DNA from: Bacteroidota bacterium | GTDB lineage: Bacteria; Bacteroidota; Bacteroidia; Chitinophagales; Chitinophagaceae | NCBI GenBank assembly: GCA_023391015.1 | Contig: JAEWBT010000049.1 | Coordinates: 1-30,508 of the forward strand | Reading direction: 5' to 3' | Length of the DNA: 30,508 bases | Part shown: positions 1 through 9,400 of the stretch, one piece after another | Numbering within the stretch: the stretch's first letter is position 1 | Layout: each line of letters begins with the position of its first letter | The notes under the pieces: model-generated | The model's database searches: none | What the model was told of the DNA's origin: nothing | The model's input: the letters and a program-made list of their open reading frames with translations, nothing else | Program-made: the position numbers and the translations under genes

Positions 1-1799
1 GCCTTTCCCGTGCCAAAGCCGATACGCTTTATGGCGACGAATACGACCACGTGCTGCCGATTCTGATTCATGGCGACGCCGCCGTTGCCGGTCAGGGCGT
101 GGTGTATGAAGTATTGCAGATGAGCCGGCTGGAAGGCTACAGCGTGGGCGGAACGATTCATTTTATCATCAACAACCAGATCGGGTTTACCACCGATTTT
201 GACGACGCCCGCTCCGCCGATTACAGCACTTCCGTAGCAGCTATGGTGCAGGCACGGGTGTTGCACGTAAACGGCGACGACCCGGAAGCCGTTGTGAAAG
301 CAGCTGCTTTTGCGGTAGATTACCGGCAGAAGTTCAACAGCGATATCTTTATTGATATGGTGTGCTACCGCCGCCATGGCCACAACGAAGGCGACGACCC
401 AAGCTTCACGCAGCCGGATATGTACGAAGCCATCAAAAAGCACGCAAACATCCGCGAGGTGTATAACGAAATGCTGGTTTCGCGCGGCGATGTGGATGCC
501 AAACTGGCCAAGGAAATGGAAGATCAGTTCTGGGCCAAACTTCAGGAGCGCCTCGATGAGGTAAAGCAAAAGCCGCTTCCCTACAAGATGCAGGGGCCGG
601 AAGAAGCCTGGGACAATATGCGCGCATCTACCCCGGAAGATTTCGAAAAATCGCCCGAGACGGCCATTCCCGAAAGCGAAGTGCGCAGCCTGGTTCAAAA
701 ACTGATTTCTTTTCCGGAAGATTTCTCGCCCTTGCCCAAGATCAAAAAGATATTGGATGAAAAAGGCAAGCTGCTGGATGAAAAAGGCGTCATCGACTGG
801 GCTACCGGTGAATTACTGGCCTACGCGTCTATCGTAGCCTCCGGAGCGGATGTGCGCCTCACGGGTCAGGACGTGCAGCGCGGCACGTTTTCGCACCGCC
901 ACGCCGTGTTGCACGACGGCAACACCAACGCTGAATACAACCGCCTCAGCCGCCTCGGCGAAGGACAGGGCCGTTTCCGCATCTATAACTCACTGCTCAG
1001 CGAATTTGCCGTGCTGGGTTTTGAATATGGTTACAGCATTACCAACCCGGCGGCGCTTACGCTTTGGGAAGCCCAGTTTGGCGACTTTGCCAACGGTGCA
1101 CAAACGGTAATCGACCAGTATATTTCTTCTGCCGAAACCAAGTGGAACATGCAAAGCGGCCTGGTGTTGCTGTTGCCCCACGGCTACGAAGGGCAGGGGC
1201 CGGAGCACTCCAGCGCCCGCATGGAGCGTTTCCTGCAGGCCTGCGCCGAAGACAACCTGATCATTACCAATATCACTACCTCGGCGAACCTGTTCCACGC
1301 GCTGCGCCGCCAGGTGGCCTGGCCGTTCCGCAAGCCGATGGTGAATTTCTCCCCAAAAGCCAACCTGCGTCACCCGCGGTCTTATTCTCCGGTAGCCGAT
1401 TTTGCAACCGGCGGCTTCCGGGAAGTGATTGACGATGCTACCATCCAAAAGCCTAAAGGCGTGAAGCGCGTGCTCTTGTGTTCCGGAAAAGTATCGATTG
1501 ATCTGATGGAAAAGCAGGAAGCTGACAAGCGCACCGACGTGGCCGTGGTGCGGCTGGAACAGATTTACCCAACCCCGGTGGCCCAGCTGGAAGCCCTGCG
1601 GAAGAAATATGCCGGCGCTGAGTGGGTATGGGTGCAGGAAGAGCCGCGCAATATGGGCGCCTGGACGTTCCTGGCCACGCATTACGAAGGTCAGTTGCGC
1701 TGCATTTCGCGCAAAGCGGCCGCTGCTCCGGCCACTGGTTTCAGCAAAATTCACGCAAAAGAGCAGGCTGCTATTCTGGAAGAAGCCTTTGCGTTGTAA
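1..1799 (+). CDS. sucA: 2-oxoglutarate dehydrogenase E1 component, 5'-truncated by window edge
   Basis: This is the thiamine-diphosphate-dependent E1 subunit of the 2-oxoglutarate dehydrogenase complex, which decarboxylates 2-oxoglutarate and passes succinyl to the E2 lipoyl domain in the TCA cycle (cytosol). The reading frame is open from base 3, so the gene begins before the window; the GTG at 51 is an internal Val. About 599 codons are visible out of roughly 900 usual for the family, so the N-terminal third is missing. Visible family motifs are HGDAAVAGQGVVYE, the cofactor-site segment INNQIGFTTD, and YRRHGHNEGDDPSFTQP. Later come the transketolase-like pyrimidine-binding region (GQDVQRGTFSHRHAVLHD) and the C-terminal segment VWVQEEPRNMGAW. 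The sucB partner is not immediately downstream, because the gene ends in a strong terminator and the next gene converges on it. The family call is secure. Confidence 0.97.
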   Translation, partial: LSRAKADTLYGDEYDHVLPILIHGDAAVAGQGVVYEVLQMSRLEGYSVGGTIHFIINNQIGFTTDFDDARSADYSTSVAAMVQARVLHVNGDDPEAVVKAAAFAVDYRQKFNSDIFIDMVCYRRHGHNEGDDPSFTQPDMYEAIKKHANIREVYNEMLVSRGDVDAKLAKEMEDQFWAKLQERLDEVKQKPLPYKMQGPEEAWDNMRASTPEDFEKSPETAIPESEVRSLVQKLISFPEDFSPLPKIKKILDEKGKLLDEKGVIDWATGELLAYASIVASGADVRLTGQDVQRGTFSHRHAVLHDGNTNAEYNRLSRLGEGQGRFRIYNSLLSEFAVLGFEYGYSITNPAALTLWEAQFGDFANGAQTVIDQYISSAETKWNMQSGLVLLLPHGYEGQGPEHSSARMERFLQACAEDNLIITNITTSANLFHALRRQVAWPFRKPMVNFSPKANLRHPRSYSPVADFATGGFREVIDDATIQKPKGVKRVLLCSGKVSIDLMEKQEADKRTDVAVVRLEQIYPTPVAQLEALRKKYAGAEWVWVQEEPRNMGAWTFLATHYEGQLRCISRKAAAAPATGFSKIHAKEQAAILEEAFAL

Positions 1800-1815
1800 A
1801 ATCGCCGATTGATAA

Positions 1816-1905
1816 GCATTTTCCCGTAGAGACGCCCGATCCGGGCGTCTCTTTTTTGCGAATCGGAAAATGCCCGTCTGAGACGCCCGATTCGGACGTC
1901 TCTAC
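1816..1905. repeat. Paired GTAGAGACG-type palindromic repeat element
   Basis: Two related palindromes face each other. GTAGAGACGCCCGATCCGGG begins at 1827, and the reverse complement of 1880-1905 begins GTAGAGACGTCCGAATCGGG. The first hairpin is enclosed by a perfect 9-bp outer stem, GCATTTTCC (1816-1824) with GGAAAATGC (1865-1873). The arrangement looks like a REP/BIME-type intergenic repeat that has been used as a terminator. From memory, GTAGAGACG...CGTCTCTAC repeats are scattered in many Bacteroidota and cyanobacterial genomes; I could not check copy number here. Confidence 0.65.
1828..1857 (+). terminator. Rho-independent terminator of sucA
   Basis: A perfect 11-bp GC-rich stem (1828-1838 with 1842-1852), a 3-nt ATC loop and a T run to 1857 lie 29 bases after the sucA stop. 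This is a textbook intrinsic terminator. The stem belongs to a repeat that recurs inverted at 1880-1905. Confidence 0.9.
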
Positions 1906-1915
1906 AAACCATCCT

Positions 1916-1951
1916 AAAAAAAAAGGACTTTCCTCAGGAAAGTCCTTTTTT
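1916..1951. terminator. Bidirectional intrinsic terminator between sucA and the converging small ORF
   Basis: A perfect stem GGACTTTCC (1925-1933) and GGAAAGTCC (1937-1945) with a TCA loop is flanked by an A run on the left and a T run on the right. It can therefore terminate transcription from both sides. It sits between sucA and the minus-strand small membrane protein gene. Confidence 0.88.
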
Positions 1952-1981
1952 CATTTTCCGGAAATTTCCGGAAAAACAAGG

Positions 1982-2122
1982 CTAGGAAATCTTGTAAAGA
2001 CCCCAGGCAGCGATGCCCAGCCAGATCAGTCCTTTGATCAGGAAAAATAGAAAGGCCCAGATGCCGAGTTTGCGAAAGCGGTTGACAAGCGTTCTGGAAA
2101 AAGGCAGGCGTCGTGCAAGCAT
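1982..2122 (-). CDS. Small single-pass membrane protein, unknown function
   Basis: This is a 46-residue protein if translation starts at the ATG at 2122. An upstream in-frame ATG at 2176 would add 18 residues of low-complexity polar sequence, so I prefer the inner start. The N-terminal half is basic (ARRLPFSRTLVNRFRKLG) and is followed by a hydrophobic segment of about 20 residues, IWAFLFFLIKGLIWLGIAAW, ending YKIS. The predicted topology is one membrane helix with a positively charged cytoplasmic N-terminus. It converges on sucA and shares the bidirectional terminator. No family is recognised. A clean basic-plus-hydrophobic layout and a dedicated terminator argue that it is real, but it could still be spurious. 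Confidence 0.5.
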   Translation of the reverse strand: MLARRLPFSRTLVNRFRKLGIWAFLFFLIKGLIWLGIAAWGLYKIS

Positions 2123-2442
2123 GGTATAATAATCTTTTTTAGGGTTTGATGGATGGGCATCTTCCGGGAAAAGCAACCTTGTAAGAGGCTTATTTCCGGA
2201 ACTATCCGCACCGTTTTTAAGATTACAAAAATGACACGCTTTTTACAAACGTTGTTTTCAAAATCGGGAAAAAGCGGAGGCGTTGCCGTTAGAGGCAAGC
2301 CGTTTTAATTTTTAAAGCGACACAAGGTGCAACAGAAACAAGAAATCGTTTCCAACGACCAAAGGGCTCCAACACGCAGTTCCAACGTGAAACTCCAACG
2401 CCAAAGGCTCCAACATTATCCAACGTGGAACGCCAACGCATC
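2123..2442. other. Intergenic region of 320 bases with no convincing gene
   Basis: The region holds the upstream side of the small membrane protein gene, one TTCCGGAA palindrome (2194-2201) and the tandem CCAAC-rich repeat at 2359-2438. The reading frames that cross it are unsupported. Confidence 0.6.
2359..2438. repeat. Imperfect two-copy tandem repeat rich in CCAACG
   Basis: Unit 1 (2359-2400, 42 nt) begins CCAAAGGGCTCCAACA and ends in CCAACGTGAAACTCCAACG. Unit 2 (2401-2438, 38 nt) begins CCAAAGGCTCCAACA and ends CCAACGTGGAACGCCAACG. A partial unit end (TTCCAACG) precedes at 2350. The repeat lies directly behind the porin stop codon. Confidence 0.7.
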
Positions 2443-4425
2443 TTAATTCAGCAATCCCCATTGAATGCTCAGCCGGATGTTGAAATCCTGCGCCGGATAA
2501 TTGACATACCGAATCACGTTTTTTTGGATAATCAACTGCTGCAACTGGTCGGCGCTGAGGCTAAACCGGAAATGCTTCACCCGGAAATTGAAAAAGGCGG
2601 TGAGCTCCGGCGGATTGGAAATCTGCTCATCCGACTGATGGTAAAACTGATTGAGCAAAGGCGAATACCCGTCCGCCTGCCAAGGAGTATTATAACGAAG
2701 TTCCAAGCCGGTATAGGTAGCAATGGCATCATTGAAAAGCGTTCGCTCGTAGGCAAAACTGTGACGTCCGCTGTAGAGGGGCAGGTTCAAAGGTCCGTCA
2801 CCGTTGCGTTGCTGGAGGATAACCTTATTTTCCCAAACCCATTTCCGAAAACGAAACTGCTTTTGAAGCGTTGCCTGCAATACTTGGAAAACGCCTGCTT
2901 GCTGTAAGGCCTTATTTTGCGCGTTGTAGTAGAGGTAATTGCCGAGCAACAAACTATGAAACGAAGCGGAAAGCGCTTTGGAAGGCCAACGCACCGTTCC
3001 ACCTAAACGCGTATAGGTTTCTTTAGCAAAGGACAAATCACGGCGGAAAAAAGCATTTTCATAATGGCGAAAGGCATAGCCTGCATCGCCGATTTGCTGC
3101 CGGAAATCCACTTCCAGCAACAGGTCGCGTCCGAGATTGCGCCCTACGCTTCCGGAAATGTCCAGATTGCCGATGGAAGGACCGGCGATAAAGAAAAGAC
3201 CCTCAGCCCGGAAGCGCCATTGGCGCGGCGAATCCACACCTTCGTTTGTAAGCGTTCCGGCCAGGTAAGTATTGAAAAGTTTTTCTTCTGTTTTGGTGCC
3301 GGGTGCTTCGGTGGTGAATTTATCGGTCCGGATGCCCGCGCCGGCGCTCAGCAGCAGGGGCGCTTTGCCCACAAATGTTTGTAGTAACAAACGGTTATCC
3401 GTCCACTCGTGGCGCTGCCGGCTGAAAACGGAATCGTTGGCCGGAAAAGTTTTTTGAAAAATATCTGCGTACCGCGCTGAATCAGGTCGTAGGTCGGTAT
3501 AGATATGGCGGGCCGCGCCGATGTCTAACTGATGCTGAAGCCGGAATTTAGCCCGAAGCCGTGGGTCAATCTGGGTAGAATCTTCGTTGTAAAGCGTATC
3601 TATCGGCCCGAAGGTGTAGGCCTGGCGCACCAAGAGCTGCCCCTCGCGCAGGGTGTTGAAGACCGGCGAGCGTCGCGTGCTGTAATTGGCCGACGAAATG
3701 CGGGTCGGAATCGTAGCGCGGTCGGTGTAGGCGTTGCTCGTAAGCATATCCGCCGAGACAATGCCGCCGTTTTCGTCTTGCTGGAAATTATCAAAGCCGA
3801 AAGCGCCAAAAACCTCGTAGCGCAAACCCTTGCTTTGGTAATGGGTCGTCAGGCTGGCGTTGTCGTGGTTGGTGCGCTGTCCGCGATAAAAGCCCGGCGA
3901 GGTCAGCTTCCGGTAGCGGGCCGCAAAATTCCACTGCGGACGAATATTTTGGGTATGCAGGATTTCTGCCGATTGTTCCAGCTTGCTGCCCAGCCGGTAG
4001 CTAAAAACCGAATAAGGTCGGGTGGTGTTGAAATACAGTGCAGCCTCCGGACTAAACCGATACGGGTCAAAAATGGCGTAGCCAAATAATGGCTTTGCGG
4101 CGGCCAGGGTAGGTTGCCACAATTCCCATTGCGCAGCACTACCGAGGTTGCCGAGGTCGCGATACGGCAGGCCATAGAGAGTAGGGCGGTGCAGGGTTTG
4201 AATGCCGGTATCTTCAAACGGCGTTTGGGGTGAAAAAGCTTTTCCGACTTTGATGACCGGGCGGGTGTCGTCCCAGTCGGTGCTCATCTTTTTGCGGCTG
4301 GTATCGCGCTGCGGGGCATTATAAAGACCCACCGGCTGCCCAGGCAGGTCGGGGGCCTGCGCTGCAGCACGGGTGGCCAGCAGGCAGCAGATTAAAAAGA
4401 AAAAAAGCCGGCGTGAGAAAGCCAA
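2443..4425 (-). CDS. Putative outer-membrane beta-barrel porin (Porin_10-like)
   Basis: The likely product is an outer-membrane beta-barrel of the putative porin family common in Bacteroidota. No ATG gives a sensible N-terminus: the frame opens with an ATG at 4602 deep inside the upstream gene. A TTG at 4425 gives a clean signal peptide (AFSRRLFFFLICCLLATRAAAQA) and places the start 10 bases after the upstream stop. The mature part (about 640 residues) has alternating aromatic/polar strand patterns, the segment FNTTRPYSVFSYRLGSKLEQ, and a barrel-like C-terminus ending LSIQWGLLN. It forms an operon with the upstream choice-of-anchor-B gene. The substrate is unknown. Family membership is from recognition of the conserved middle; the start codon is inferred. 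Confidence 0.8.
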   Translation of the reverse strand: MAFSRRLFFFLICCLLATRAAAQAPDLPGQPVGLYNAPQRDTSRKKMSTDWDDTRPVIKVGKAFSPQTPFEDTGIQTLHRPTLYGLPYRDLGNLGSAAQWELWQPTLAAAKPLFGYAIFDPYRFSPEAALYFNTTRPYSVFSYRLGSKLEQSAEILHTQNIRPQWNFAARYRKLTSPGFYRGQRTNHDNASLTTHYQSKGLRYEVFGAFGFDNFQQDENGGIVSADMLTSNAYTDRATIPTRISSANYSTRRSPVFNTLREGQLLVRQAYTFGPIDTLYNEDSTQIDPRLRAKFRLQHQLDIGAARHIYTDLRPDSARYADIFQKTFPANDSVFSRQRHEWTDNRLLLQTFVGKAPLLLSAGAGIRTDKFTTEAPGTKTEEKLFNTYLAGTLTNEGVDSPRQWRFRAEGLFFIAGPSIGNLDISGSVGRNLGRDLLLEVDFRQQIGDAGYAFRHYENAFFRRDLSFAKETYTRLGGTVRWPSKALSASFHSLLLGNYLYYNAQNKALQQAGVFQVLQATLQKQFRFRKWVWENKVILQQRNGDGPLNLPLYSGRHSFAYERTLFNDAIATYTGLELRYNTPWQADGYSPLLNQFYHQSDEQISNPPELTAFFNFRVKHFRFSLSADQLQQLIIQKNVIRYVNYPAQDFNIRLSIQWGLLN

Positions 4426-4435
4426 AACAGAATGC

Positions 4436-5815
4436 TTATTTTTTGAAAAAGCGCGCCGTGGCAGTTTCGGCCTCAGAAGTAAGCCTGATGAAATACAGCC
4501 CCGCAGCCGCTTGCGGCGGCAAAGGTACGCGGAGGGCCGAAGTGCCCCCCGGAAATTGCGTTTCCAACACCAATTTTCCGGAAATTCCTTCCATAAAAGC
4601 AACGGTTGCAGCCTTCTTTAAAGGACTTCCCAGTTGCAAATCCACATAATCGGTCGCCGGATTGGGGAAGACAGCGAGGCGGGAAGGGGCTGTGTTTTCC
4701 GGAATTTCTACGCCCAACGCAGCTGAGGCATCTACCACATACAGACCCGTCTGCATGTCGGAAATCAAAACTTTATTTCCGGAAAGAAAGGGATAGCAGC
4801 CCCATGCACCGGCAAAACCGCCATGACCCGCCGGCTGGGCATAGGTATCAAAATAGCCAGTGCGAACAGGCGCGGTGGGGTTGGAAAGGTCATAAATCTG
4901 CAAACCCTGATAATAATGCGCGATAAACGCATAATCCCCTTTCATCAGCGTGTTATGAGGCACGCAGGTATCGGTGCTGCACGGACTGAAATAGCTTTCA
5001 ATGCGCAGTTGCGGCAGGCGTGTGGCGTTGAGCACCTTCATTTGCAGTCCGTGGGTTTCGTCGGCCATAATGCCGGTTCCCGTTTCGTTGATCCAGCTGG
5101 AGTGGTTGTAGCCCTGCTGCGGATAGCCGGTCAGTCCACCAATAATGCTAAACTGATTGGCTGCGTCAAAGCGACCCATTAGCAGCCCATAATTAGACGC
5201 ACTCAGAAAAGCGGTGTCGTTGCGTGCAAAAATGGTATGCACCTTATCGCGGATGCCCTGCTGCGCGTTGAGGCGATGGGTGAGGACCGGCATTTCCGGA
5301 TTGGCGAGCGAATACACGCGCAAAAAATCCTGTCCGAACGAAGTGCCTTTGGGTGAGGCCAGATACAGCCGTGCCTTTGCCGTGTCGATAAACAGGGTGT
5401 GGGCCAAAAGCGGTGTGTCTGCGGAACTTTCATATACCAGATGCAGCGAATCGGGCAGATAGTTCAAATCGAAAACCTGAAGCGTAGCAGGGCCTTCGTC
5501 GGCAACGGCGTAGAGGTAATGCTGATAGGTTTTATAATCGCGATGGGAGATGGGTTGCCCGCCGTTGCGGCCCGGAAAAAAGGCCACCTGTTGGCAATCG
5601 CTGACGCGGATGACGTGCGCGCCTTTGGTAGAGCCAATGACGCCGTATTCCACGCCTTGCGCCGCAAAACCCCACACATCGCTGAAATACTGATTACCAC
5701 TGGGCGTAATGCCGGTGGTGTCAAACCATTGGCAGTGCAGTTGCACATTTTGCGCCGGCTGGGCGCGGGCCGTGGCAACGCAGAGGAGTAGGCTTATAAA
5801 TACCATCCTGATCAT
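4436..5815 (-). CDS. Choice-of-anchor B family secreted protein with T9SS type A sorting domain
   Basis: This 459-residue secreted protein has a short signal peptide (MIRMVFISLLLCVATARAQ). The body contains LVIVD-type, beta-propeller-like repeats (GVEYGVIGSTKGAHVIRV, HHLY-type loops, YAFIAHYYQGLQIYDLSNPT, KVLISDMQTGLYVVDAS), the hallmark of choice-of-anchor-B proteins. The last ~85 residues match a type IX secretion C-terminal domain: LAVFPNPATDYVDLQLG, then GKLVLETQFPGG, then AAGLYFIRLTSEAETATARF. It should be exported by Sec, translocated by the T9SS, and anchored at or released from the cell surface. Its binding partner is unknown. A second ATG at 5806 is an alternative start. It is the first gene of an operon with the porin. 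Confidence 0.88.
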   Translation of the reverse strand: MIRMVFISLLLCVATARAQPAQNVQLHCQWFDTTGITPSGNQYFSDVWGFAAQGVEYGVIGSTKGAHVIRVSDCQQVAFFPGRNGGQPISHRDYKTYQHYLYAVADEGPATLQVFDLNYLPDSLHLVYESSADTPLLAHTLFIDTAKARLYLASPKGTSFGQDFLRVYSLANPEMPVLTHRLNAQQGIRDKVHTIFARNDTAFLSASNYGLLMGRFDAANQFSIIGGLTGYPQQGYNHSSWINETGTGIMADETHGLQMKVLNATRLPQLRIESYFSPCSTDTCVPHNTLMKGDYAFIAHYYQGLQIYDLSNPTAPVRTGYFDTYAQPAGHGGFAGAWGCYPFLSGNKVLISDMQTGLYVVDASAALGVEIPENTAPSRLAVFPNPATDYVDLQLGSPLKKAATVAFMEGISGKLVLETQFPGGTSALRVPLPPQAAAGLYFIRLTSEAETATARFFKK

Positions 5816-5868
5816 AGCGCTTTTTACCTGTAAAATTAATCTTTCATCAACTGCTGATTAAAGAAGAG

Positions 5869-5899
5869 TTGGAGTTTTGTTAATGGGTTTCTACATTTG
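5869..5899 (+). promoter_or_regulatory. Bacteroidota-type promoter of the rhs island
   Basis: TTG (5869-5871), then 20 bases, then TACATTTG (5892-5899) fits the Bacteroidota consensus TTG-N17-23-TAnnTTTG exactly. It lies 20 bases upstream of the ATG at 5919 and would drive the small T9SS protein and the rhs gene as one transcript. Confidence 0.72.
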
Positions 5900-5918
5900 C
5901 ATTTTGCTGCAATTTTTT

Positions 5919-6464
5919 ATGAAAAGACGATTTTTCAGTTTGGTTTTCTGTCTGTGTTGCGCTTTGTCTAGCTTAGAATGCTACTGTCAGGCAAGCCAAA
6001 CTACTTGCGGAATTTGGTTCGAGTATGATGCTACCGGTAATCGAATCAAAAGGTATTATGATTGTAAAAGTAACCAGATTCCCGTTGATACCGGAGTCGC
6101 AAGTAAAGCTACACAAGGGCAAGCCAAACAAAGTCAAACTAATAGTCGTAATGTTGACCAAGAACTTCCTATTGAAATTGATGGCCTTCAGGTGGCTCCT
6201 GTTTGGGATGATGTTCAGAATACAATAACCTTTTACCCTAATCCTGTTGCGGATATGTACTTCTTAAGAGTAAAGCTTTCAAAAGAAGTAGCACTTCATT
6301 TTCACTGGTACGATTCCCAAGGGCAAATTATCTCTTCGGGAAGTTTTTCTGGCTCTGTTTATCAAGGAAGTGCAGGTAATTGGGCAGACGGAATCTACTG
6401 GCTATGGGTGTTCGATAAAGATAAGGTTGTAGGCAAGTGGAAAGTGATTAAAATATCAAAATAA
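5919..6464 (+). CDS. Small secreted T9SS-sorted protein preceding the rhs gene
   Basis: Starting at the ATG at 5919, the product is 181 residues with a signal peptide (MKRRFFSLVFCLCCALSSLECYCQ). The frame is open further up to 5877, but that start would lie inside the promoter. After the signal comes CGIWFEYDATGNRIKRYYDC; the YDATGNRIKR segment is one YD/Rhs-repeat-like motif. A Gln/Asn/Thr-rich linker leads to a T9SS type A sorting domain (TFYPNPVADMYFLRV to GKWKVIKISK). The rhs gene starts 17 bases downstream, so the two are co-transcribed. Small proteins of this shape sit next to YD-repeat genes in other Bacteroidota (recollection, unchecked). The role is unknown; a surface partner or chaperone of the Rhs protein is only a guess. 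Confidence 0.8.
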   Translation: MKRRFFSLVFCLCCALSSLECYCQASQTTCGIWFEYDATGNRIKRYYDCKSNQIPVDTGVASKATQGQAKQSQTNSRNVDQELPIEIDGLQVAPVWDDVQNTITFYPNPVADMYFLRVKLSKEVALHFHWYDSQGQIISSGSFSGSVYQGSAGNWADGIYWLWVFDKDKVVGKWKVIKISK

Positions 6465-6481
6465 AAATCTACAATAAAAAT

Positions 6482-9400
6482 ATGTACAGGAAATTTTCCC
6501 GACTTCTTTTTGCACTGGTTCTGGTCTTTTTAACAAAGCCGTCCTATAGTCAATCACCAAGCGCATCTGCCTCTTATGAACCGGAGTTTGTAGGTGCTAT
6601 TCCTGATATTGATACCAATAAGTCTGTTGGTACACTTGAGGGCGGCGTTGAAGTAAACTTGACAGGAGCTGCTACCTACAACATTCCAATCAGGATGGCG
6701 CCAGGAACAGCGGGCGTTCAGCCACAGTTATCATTAGTCTATAATAGCCAAGGGGGAAGTGGGATGTTAGGCAAAGGTTGGTCCCTTGGCGGGTTAAGCA
6801 GTATTGTCAGAAATGGAAAAGACTATTATCATGATGGACAGGCAAAACCCATTGAGTGGAACAACAATGATGTTTTCTACTTAGATGGCTCTAAGCTGCA
6901 CACAGTAAGCGGGAGTAATGGAGGTACATCTACCCAGTATGCACCTGAGCAAGAAACTTGGACGCGCATATTTCAGCAGGGAGTAGTCAACAATAGCCCT
7001 GATTGGTTTTTGGTCAAATCAAAAGATGGGAGTATCGCAAAATACGGTGAACTCAGCCATTCAAAGGTTACTAATAGTTCAGGAAGTGAGATTTTAGCTT
7101 GGAAATTAAGCAGTACAATAGATTTAAATGGTAACGAGATACAATATGAATACGAAGGTGTAAACTTAGATCATAGGATAAAGCGTATATACTATACTAT
7201 TAACAACAGTGCTGGAATTGCAGCAGCTAACGAAGTGCGTTTTATATATAAGTCGAATCCTCGTTTGGATTCAAAGCTGTATTTTATTGCTGGGAGTACT
7301 TATGATGATAATTCTCTTCTGGAGCGCATAGAAATATATAATTATGAAGAAGGTATCGTTCGTAAATATGAGATGAATTATTTTTACGATGGTGTATATT
7401 CTATGCTTCAACGGATTACCGAAGTCGGTGCTGATGGCTCTGATTTGAATTCAACTGTATTTCAATATAATAGCAATCTTACACCCTATAACTCGCTGTC
7501 TAATACCGAACTTAGTGGTGTTCCCAGATCTACAAAGGACTTCTTGAATTATACTTATGGACCTACTGATTTATCTAACCATTTAATTACTATAGACTTT
7601 AATAAGGATGGTTATACCGATTTGGTTGCTATTAATTATAAGAACGAAGCAGATGGAAACTGTGTTCATAGATTTGAATGTTCTCCAACAAAAGTTAAAT
7701 ATTTCATGTCCTTTTATCAAAATAATAGTAATAATGGCTATGCCAAAATTCATGAGGAGCCTTTATTATCTATATGTTTATGCGACGCTACCAGTGATGC
7801 TGGAAAGGCGCTTAGGCGGGAAAACTTCCATGTGGGTGATTTTGATGGAGATGGCAATGAAGATTTAGCAGTATTTGTGAGACCGTATGTGGGTAATAAT
7901 GCAGACTTTAACACAATATCTGAACTTAGATTTTATACCAATTTAAGGGCAATGGCTACGGGAGGCAATCCAAATGTTTTATCTGTTACGCCGCCGAGCC
8001 ATTTGATGCCTATTGTCGATCATTTGGACCCTGACGCGGATTATTATAACAAATCGTATGCATATGTAGGAGATTATGATGGTGACGGAATTTCTGAAAT
8101 AATCACCACACTGAGGAATACAACTTCTGCTTCCTATCCTTGGAGTGAGCTCCAGCTTACATCGCTAAAATATGGAAAATACTTTGAGTCTGTATTGCCG
8201 GAAACAAGCAGTAAACCTGCTTTAAATAGCGTCGCCTATAGTATTGCTAAAAGCAGATTTTGCTCGCCAGTTAATATAGATGGCGGGGCCGCACAAGAAT
8301 TGCTGTATGCACAGGATGCTCAGTACAACAGCCGGGTTATCGGCCTTAGAAGAGACCCAGTCAATGGTACATTTAAAAGTAAATTGATTTCACATATGTC
8401 TTATCCATCGTTTAACTATGGCATTAATGTTGGCGATTTTAACGGGGATGGGTTAACAGATGTGCTGACAAAAAAGCGTGATGCAAGTGAAAAATGGGAA
8501 ATTGGGTATTCTAATGGTAAGGAATTTGGGACACCTATATCTGTTGATATTGGTACCCCTTATTATTTGAGACCTACAGATTATGTTCCAATGCCGGATG
8601 AAACTCCTATTGTTACGGCTGATTTTAATGGGGACGGTAAGACCGATATTGCTCATTTCTATGTTACACGCAAGAATATTGGTGGCTTCCAATTCAACTT
8701 AGCTAATATTGAAGTTTATAGGAGTTTCGGTTTTCACACTTTTGAAAAACAAAATATAGAAATCGAAGTAGATTTTAATTATGGTTATATTTTACAATGG
8801 TATAGTTCGAAACCACAATATCTTTATAATAATTACTCTCTTTATCTGGGGGATTTTAATGGCGATGGAAAGCCAGACATTATGAACCGGTTTGGAGGTG
8901 CTTTCAATACAACAAATCAAACTAACAGAGGCCCTAATTACCTTTCCTTTAGTCCAGGTGCACCTCATAGGCTTTTAACTAAGGTCAGGAATGGCCTTGG
9001 GTTAATAGAGACTATAGATTATATGCCGTTAAATAAATATCACTATCACTATGAACAAGACTATCCGTTGTATAGTGCACCATCTATAAATGCTATAACA
9101 ACGGTAAATGGCCCTTTTTATGTGGTTAGCCACCAAGAGACTTTCAACAAAAGAGTGGATTTTATTATCAGTAACTACAAATACAAGAATCTTCTCTTGT
9201 TAAAAGATGGGAGGGGCTTAATTGGTTTTAGCGAGATTTCTAAAACATCCCTTTTTGATGGTACCACAAAACTTGCTACAACTATTCAGTCTTACAGCAA
9301 TTTCTTGCCTCCCCTGTATATCCCAATAAGCAGCCGGGTGGATAAGTTTGTCGATGACGGAACCGGATTGCAGCCAATCAGTTCAGATGTTTCAGAAAAA

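Noticed and set aside
990..1754. 254-codon minus-strand open frame
   Set aside because: It lies wholly inside sucA on the opposite strand and is a shadow of its codon pattern.
1622..2050. 142-codon open frame running past the sucA stop
   Set aside because: It passes through three terminator hairpins and its first part is an out-of-frame reading of sucA.
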